This document shows positions 60,086-64,000 of a stretch of DNA of 64,000 nt, piece by piece. Within the stretch, counting starts at the first letter, position 1; each line of letters starts with the position of its first letter. The DNA is from CAYZSU01 sp964480565 (GTDB taxonomy: Bacteria; UBA10199; 2-02-FULL-44-16; JAAZCA01). The DNA lies in assembly GCA_964480565.1 (NCBI GenBank), contig CAYZSU010000001.1, positions 5,539 through 69,538 on the forward strand. The letters run 5' to 3'. The translations under genes were made by a program, and so were the position numbers. Below the pieces are notes generated by a model, which was not told where the DNA came from, did not search any database, and was given only the letters and a program-made list of their open reading frames with translations.

Positions 60086-61750
60086 ATGTCAGCAAAAGAT
60101 TTAAGTTTTGGTCAAGAAGCACGGGATAAGATTTTAAAAGGTGTAAATAGTTTAGCAAATACAGTGCGCGTTACATTGGGCCCAAAAGGTCGTAATGTGG
60201 TGCTAGATAAGTCATTTGGCAGCCCAGTGGTTACCAAAGATGGTGTGACTGTTGCTAAAGATATTGAATTAGATGACAAGTTTGAAAATATGGGTGCACA
60301 GATGGTGAAGGAAGTATCATCTAAGACATCTGATGTGGCTGGTGATGGTACCACAACCGCAACAGTGCTTGCGCAGCATATTTATAGCGAAGGATCAAAA
60401 TTAGTGGCTGCAGGTCATAACCCAATGGCATTAAAACGTGGCATTGAAAAAGCCGTGAATTTTGTGGTGAATGAGTTGAAAAACAATTCCAAGCCAACAA
60501 AAGATCGTACTGAAATTGCTCAGGTAGGTACTATTTCCGCGAATAGCGATAATACAATTGGTAATATTATTGCTGAAGCCATGGAAAAAGTGGGCAAAGA
60601 AGGCGTAATTACAGTGGAAGAAGCCAAAGGCATGGAAACCACATTGGATGTGGTGGAAGGTATGCAATTTGATCGTGGTTACTTGTCACCTTATTTTGTT
60701 ACTGATCCAGAGAAAATGGAAGTATCATTGGATAGTCCATTGATTTTAATCAATGAAAAGAAAGTTTCAAATATGAAAGACTTGCTTCCCGTATTGGAAC
60801 AGGTTGCTAAAATGGGTCGCCCTCTTCTCATCATTGCAGAAGATGTGGATGGTGAAGCATTGGCCACATTGGTTGTCAATAAAATCCGCGGTACATTAAA
60901 TGTTGCTGCAGTCAAAGCACCTGGTTTTGGCGATCGTCGTAAAGCAATGTTGGAAGATATTGCCATCTTAACCGGTGGTAAAGTGATCTCCGAAGAATTG
61001 GGCTTGAAGCTAGAAAGCGTCACAGCCAATGACTTGGGTCAAGCAACAAGCTTAAAAATCGATAAAGACAATACTACAGTGATTGACGGTAAAGGTACAA
61101 AAGCAGATATCGAAGGCCGTATTTCACAAATTCGTGGTCAAATTGATAATACATCATCTGACTATGATCGTGAGAAATTACAAGAGCGTTTGGCCAAATT
61201 AATTGGCGGCGTGGCTGTCATTAATGTAGGTGCTGCAACAGAAACAGAAATGAAGGAAAAGAAAGCTCGTGTGGAAGATGCACTTCATGCAACACGTGCT
61301 GCAGTTGAAGAAGGTGTTGTTGCTGGCGGTGGTTTAGCACTGATTCGTGCAACAAATAACCTAGATAATTTGAAAAAAGATTGTAACCCTGGTGAATGGG
61401 AAGGCGTTGAAATTGTCAAACGCGCCTCAGAATCACCATGTCGTTGGATTGCAAATAATGCTGGTATTGAAGGTGCTGTGGTAGTGAATGAAGTTAAAAC
61501 AAGCACAGGCAATAATGGTTTTAATGCACAAAACTGTACATATGAAAACTTGCTTGATGCAGGTATTATTGATCCAACCAAAGTGGTTCGTAGTGCACTT
61601 CAAAATGCCGCATCCGTTGCAGGCCTTATGATTACAACAGAAGCCATGGTCACAGATAAACCAAAGAAAGAAACAGCACCACCTCCAATGCCAGGCGGTG
61701 GTGGTATGGGTGGCATGGGCGGAATGGGTGGTATGGGCGGCATGATGTAA
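60086..61750 (+). CDS. groEL: Chaperonin GroEL
   Basis: GroEL is the ATP-driven folding chamber. The 554-residue product has the ATP-binding signature DGVTVAKDIELDD and the nearby GDGTTTATVLAQ, AAVEEGVVAGGGLALIRA near residues 405-425, and ends in the Gly-Gly-Met repeat tail. KEGVITVEEAKGMETTLDVVEGMQFDRGYLSPYFVTDPEKM marks the apical domain border. AAGGAG lies before the ATG at 60086; the 5-codon upstream extension is unnecessary. Only one copy is seen here. Confidence 0.98.
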   Translation: MSAKDLSFGQEARDKILKGVNSLANTVRVTLGPKGRNVVLDKSFGSPVVTKDGVTVAKDIELDDKFENMGAQMVKEVSSKTSDVAGDGTTTATVLAQHIYSEGSKLVAAGHNPMALKRGIEKAVNFVVNELKNNSKPTKDRTEIAQVGTISANSDNTIGNIIAEAMEKVGKEGVITVEEAKGMETTLDVVEGMQFDRGYLSPYFVTDPEKMEVSLDSPLILINEKKVSNMKDLLPVLEQVAKMGRPLLIIAEDVDGEALATLVVNKIRGTLNVAAVKAPGFGDRRKAMLEDIAILTGGKVISEELGLKLESVTANDLGQATSLKIDKDNTTVIDGKGTKADIEGRISQIRGQIDNTSSDYDREKLQERLAKLIGGVAVINVGAATETEMKEKKARVEDALHATRAAVEEGVVAGGGLALIRATNNLDNLKKDCNPGEWEGVEIVKRASESPCRWIANNAGIEGAVVVNEVKTSTGNNGFNAQNCTYENLLDAGIIDPTKVVRSALQNAASVAGLMITTEAMVTDKPKKETAPPPMPGGGGMGGMGGMGGMGGMM

Positions 61751-61778
61751 GCTCAGTCATCTATAATAAAGATGCAAT

Positions 61779-61817
61779 TAAAGCAGCTCTATTCAATGGG
61801 AATGGAGCTGCTTTTTT
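61779..61817 (+). terminator. Rho-independent terminator of groES-groEL
   Basis: AAGCAGCTC (61781-61789) pairs with GAGCTGCTT (61805-61813) and is followed by TTTTT. It begins about 29 bases after the groEL stop. Confidence 0.9.
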
Positions 61818-61932
61818 ATTGGTGATATGTGTGCCTTTGCTTGACTGCGAAAACACGGTAATGATACACAATGGAATAAGCAAATATACTGGATGGTTAT
61901 TTTTACATACATATTGATAGGATGGGGTGATT

Positions 61933-63633
61933 ATGTTTCGATTATTATATCATGCAATAATAATTCTTATAATAGTAACTGCAAGTGCAATACATTTTGA
62001 TATCCAGGCCTCCAGTTTTTCAATGCATGGTTATTATCGCAATCGTGTGGTATTTAATCAGGATTTGGATTTACAACGTCATAATGGGAATATCAATTAT
62101 TCCAATAATCGCTTTGGTGTGATTTCTTATAATCAAATGCGCTTGCGTTTGGAACCGACCTATAAAATAAATGATTGGATTAGTTTGCACGGGCAATTTG
62201 ATGTGCTCGATAATGTATTATTTGGATCCAGCGATGTCAAACAACTGCGTATTATAGCGCCTGTTGTGGGAGAACAAACACTGCCAGAAGGCGGCGGAAC
62301 TATTTACTTAAGCGGACCATCGACAATTGGTGAAAATGGGGCCATCAATATTCGACGGGTATGGACAGAGTTATTTACGCCGATTGGAAAGTTTCGCATT
62401 GGTCGCCAACCCTCTCATTGGGGATTGGGGATTTTTCAGCATGATGGAAATGACAAACAAAGTGATTTTGGTGATACAGCAGATCGTATTTTATATGTGG
62501 GGCAATTTGAAAAAGAAGGCATTGGTACATTTACAGGTGGTATTTTTTGGGACATGGCTTATGAAGCGCAATTTGATCCGCGTATCAATGGATTAGGTAC
62601 AAACCCAGCTGCCAATAACCGTGACTTACAGCAATATGGCGCGATGTTTATGTTTGAAAAACCAGAACTAACATTGGGGTTAATCGGTGGGCTTCGTCGA
62701 CGAAATGGTCCGGATGGCGCAACCACAATGACTGTACAGGATGCACTGGGAAATAGCACTGCTGCAGGTATTGATGGCGATACTTTGGTCCATTTTTTTG
62801 ATATATATGCCAAATATGTATTGGATGAGTTAGAATTTGCATTTGAAGGCGTGTATATGGGTGGTAAAATATCGACGGGTTTGGCATTGGATGCGGTACC
62901 ATTTGCAGGGCTTGGTGCAGGGGAAGGTATTATTCAGCTTGCGCCTAAACAAAATTTACGCGTATTAATGGGAGTATTGGAAGCCAAGGCCAATTATCAA
63001 ACAGGCGATGAATGGCATTTGAAAGTTGGATATGCGCAAGGCGATGGATCGCCATTATCAAATCGGATTACCATGTACGGTTTTCGACCGGATTATCAAA
63101 TTGCACTCATGATGTTTAATATGCCATTGGGCTCGACAGCATCGCTATGGGGCAGTAAAGCGAATGGTACGGGAGCATCAGAGTATTTAGCTGGCGGAAA
63201 ATCACTGACAGGTAATTTTATTAATAATGCCCTTTTTGTATCAAGCAAGTATTCGCATCAATTTGATTTTCCAAATCAGGATTATATTGAGTGGTTGAAA
63301 GTGGGAGGTACAATTTCAACGGCATGGGCCCCGAAAAAAAACACATCCTTAAATTTGGACTCTTTAATTTCGCAAGCAGGTGATTGGCCGTCATTAACAG
63401 AAACCAGCACATCCATGTGGAAACGGTGGTATGGTGTGGAATGTGATATTCGGGCAGAGGCTAAATTGTTTAACCATATGATAGCTGTACTTGAAGGAGG
63501 ATATTTGTTTCCAGGATCCGCCTATGATATTAATATGAGTTTAATTGATACGGGTTCTATCGTAGAACCAGTTCCCAGGGATAATGCCAATTCAGCATGG
63601 ATGTTTCGTTTGAGTACGATTGTTGAATTTTAA
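61933..63633 (+). CDS. Outer-membrane beta-barrel (alginate-export/porin-like) protein
   Basis: The 566-residue product has a signal peptide (about residues 2-26, with a cut near IQAS) and alternating beta-strand sequence throughout, ending in Phe (LSTIVEF), the mark of outer-membrane barrels. Strand-like segments include YNQMRLRLEPTYKINDWISLHGQFDVLDNVLFG and KFRIGRQPSHWGLGIFQHDG. It may belong to the alginate-export or general porin group; which one is not certain. GGGG lies before the ATG at 61933. Transport of a carbohydrate or anion is possible, but no substrate is supported. Confidence 0.72.
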   Translation: MFRLLYHAIIILIIVTASAIHFDIQASSFSMHGYYRNRVVFNQDLDLQRHNGNINYSNNRFGVISYNQMRLRLEPTYKINDWISLHGQFDVLDNVLFGSSDVKQLRIIAPVVGEQTLPEGGGTIYLSGPSTIGENGAINIRRVWTELFTPIGKFRIGRQPSHWGLGIFQHDGNDKQSDFGDTADRILYVGQFEKEGIGTFTGGIFWDMAYEAQFDPRINGLGTNPAANNRDLQQYGAMFMFEKPELTLGLIGGLRRRNGPDGATTMTVQDALGNSTAAGIDGDTLVHFFDIYAKYVLDELEFAFEGVYMGGKISTGLALDAVPFAGLGAGEGIIQLAPKQNLRVLMGVLEAKANYQTGDEWHLKVGYAQGDGSPLSNRITMYGFRPDYQIALMMFNMPLGSTASLWGSKANGTGASEYLAGGKSLTGNFINNALFVSSKYSHQFDFPNQDYIEWLKVGGTISTAWAPKKNTSLNLDSLISQAGDWPSLTETSTSMWKRWYGVECDIRAEAKLFNHMIAVLEGGYLFPGSAYDINMSLIDTGSIVEPVPRDNANSAWMFRLSTIVEF

Positions 63634-63759
63634 TAATATCTTTTTTGGAATCAATTTTTTCAAGGCTGTTAATATCGATAATTTTTTTCCTTTATATTTT
63701 CTGAATATATCCGTTTATAGAGAGTGAATAATGACAATGAAGTATCATTAGGAGCTTTC

Positions 63760-63918
63760 ATGCCACAGCCTTTATCTCACGATGATGTCAATTTGATTGA
63801 TGATATTTCTCGGCAATTGCCATTATTTATTCCTGATATAGATGACTCAAGCAATAGCCATGTTTATGATACAGATGATGATAATTATGGTGATCGTGTC
63901 ATTGTTATCGATCTATAA
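63760..63918 (+). CDS. Hypothetical small acidic protein
   Basis: I do not recognise it. The 52-residue product is strongly acidic, with a C-terminal DTDDDNYGDRVIVIDL. AGGAG lies 5 bases before the ATG at 63760, which makes translation plausible; an in-frame GTG at 63724 would add 12 residues. It is the last open frame before the window ends. Confidence 0.45.
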   Translation: MPQPLSHDDVNLIDDISRQLPLFIPDIDDSSNSHVYDTDDDNYGDRVIVIDL

Positions 63919-64000
63919 TAAGGGCTTAGCGAAAGTCCCCTTGGACGCCCAAACCCGTGACAGACTGCCTTGCTGACCCACACGACTTTCATCTTGCCAC
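63919..64000. other. Unassigned GC-rich end of the window
   Basis: The last 80 bases are about 57% GC by count, well above the rest of the window, and contain short inverted pairs (GGGCTTAGC, GGACGCCC). It may be the start of a structured RNA, a mobile element, or a gene on the other strand; nothing in it can be identified. Confidence 0.3.

Noticed and set aside
1..64000. CRISPR arrays or rRNA genes
   Set aside because: No regularly spaced direct repeats and no rRNA-like segments were seen in the window.

Overview
The window is one long stretch of a Gram-negative, flagellated, fairly AT-rich bacterium. Outer-membrane markers (FlgH, FlgI, two beta-barrel proteins), FlhF/FlhG polar-flagellum regulators, sigma-54-type promoters with an NtrC-type regulator, a FlgJ fused to an M23 peptidase, and CsrA/FliW together suggest a deltaproteobacterial-type lineage. 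This is inferred from gene content only; no rRNA is present to fix the taxonomy. A 10-N assembly gap in low-quality homopolymer sequence (about 53666-53800) shows that the contig is a scaffold or draft.

Layout. (1) 1-10498: basal body, export ATPase and hook genes, flgC(partial)-fliE-fliF-fliG-fliH-fliI-fliJ-motE-like-fliK-flgD-flgE-fliL. (2) 11001-20963: after a 500-base gap holding a dispersed repeat and a near-consensus sigma-54 promoter, fliM-fliN-fliO-fliP-fliQ-fliR-flhB-flhA-flhF-flhG-fliA. (3) 20976-25957: two GT2-TPR glycosyltransferase paralogues, a TPR protein and a GT4 glycosyltransferase. (4) 26008-30608, minus strand: a sigma-54 activator, a kinase-like protein that lacks its phospho-acceptor His and ATP boxes, and a secreted TPR protein, preceded by their own sigma-54-type promoter. 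(5) 30961-40687: flgF-flgG-flgA-flgH-flgI-flgJ-flgM-flgN-flgK-flgL-csrA-fliW and a GNAT gene, with a sigma-54 promoter before flgF. (6) 40695-48411: an unknown coiled-coil protein and a nonulosonate/flagellin-glycosylation block (Maf, CMP-sugar synthetase, pyruvyltransferase-like, NeuB-like, HAD, methyltransferase). (7) 48615-50084: flagellin, with a textbook CsrA-type hairpin in its leader. (8) 50228-53537: DUF362 ferredoxin, secreted nuclease, P-loop kinase/pseudo-deaminase fusion, queF. (9) 53597-54229: tRNA-Arg, assembly gap, IS3-type remnant. (10) 54539-64000: chemoreceptor, porin-like proteins, TPR protein, and groES-groEL under a CIRCE element.

How it works together. The structural genes build one flagellum. 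Sigma-54 promoters (fliM, flgF, the regulator operon, probably flgE) would be driven by the NtrC-type protein at 26008-27378. FliA/FlgM gate late genes. CsrA/FliW probably control flagellin translation through the hairpin at 48572-48594. The sugar genes on both flanks probably glycosylate flagellin.

The best candidates for undescribed biology are: the secreted-TPR/pseudokinase/regulator trio with divergent sigma-54 promoters; the P-loop kinase fused to a deaminase fold that has lost all three zinc ligands; an SD-sequestering long-range hairpin before flgM; and a family of about 125-bp palindromic intergenic repeats.
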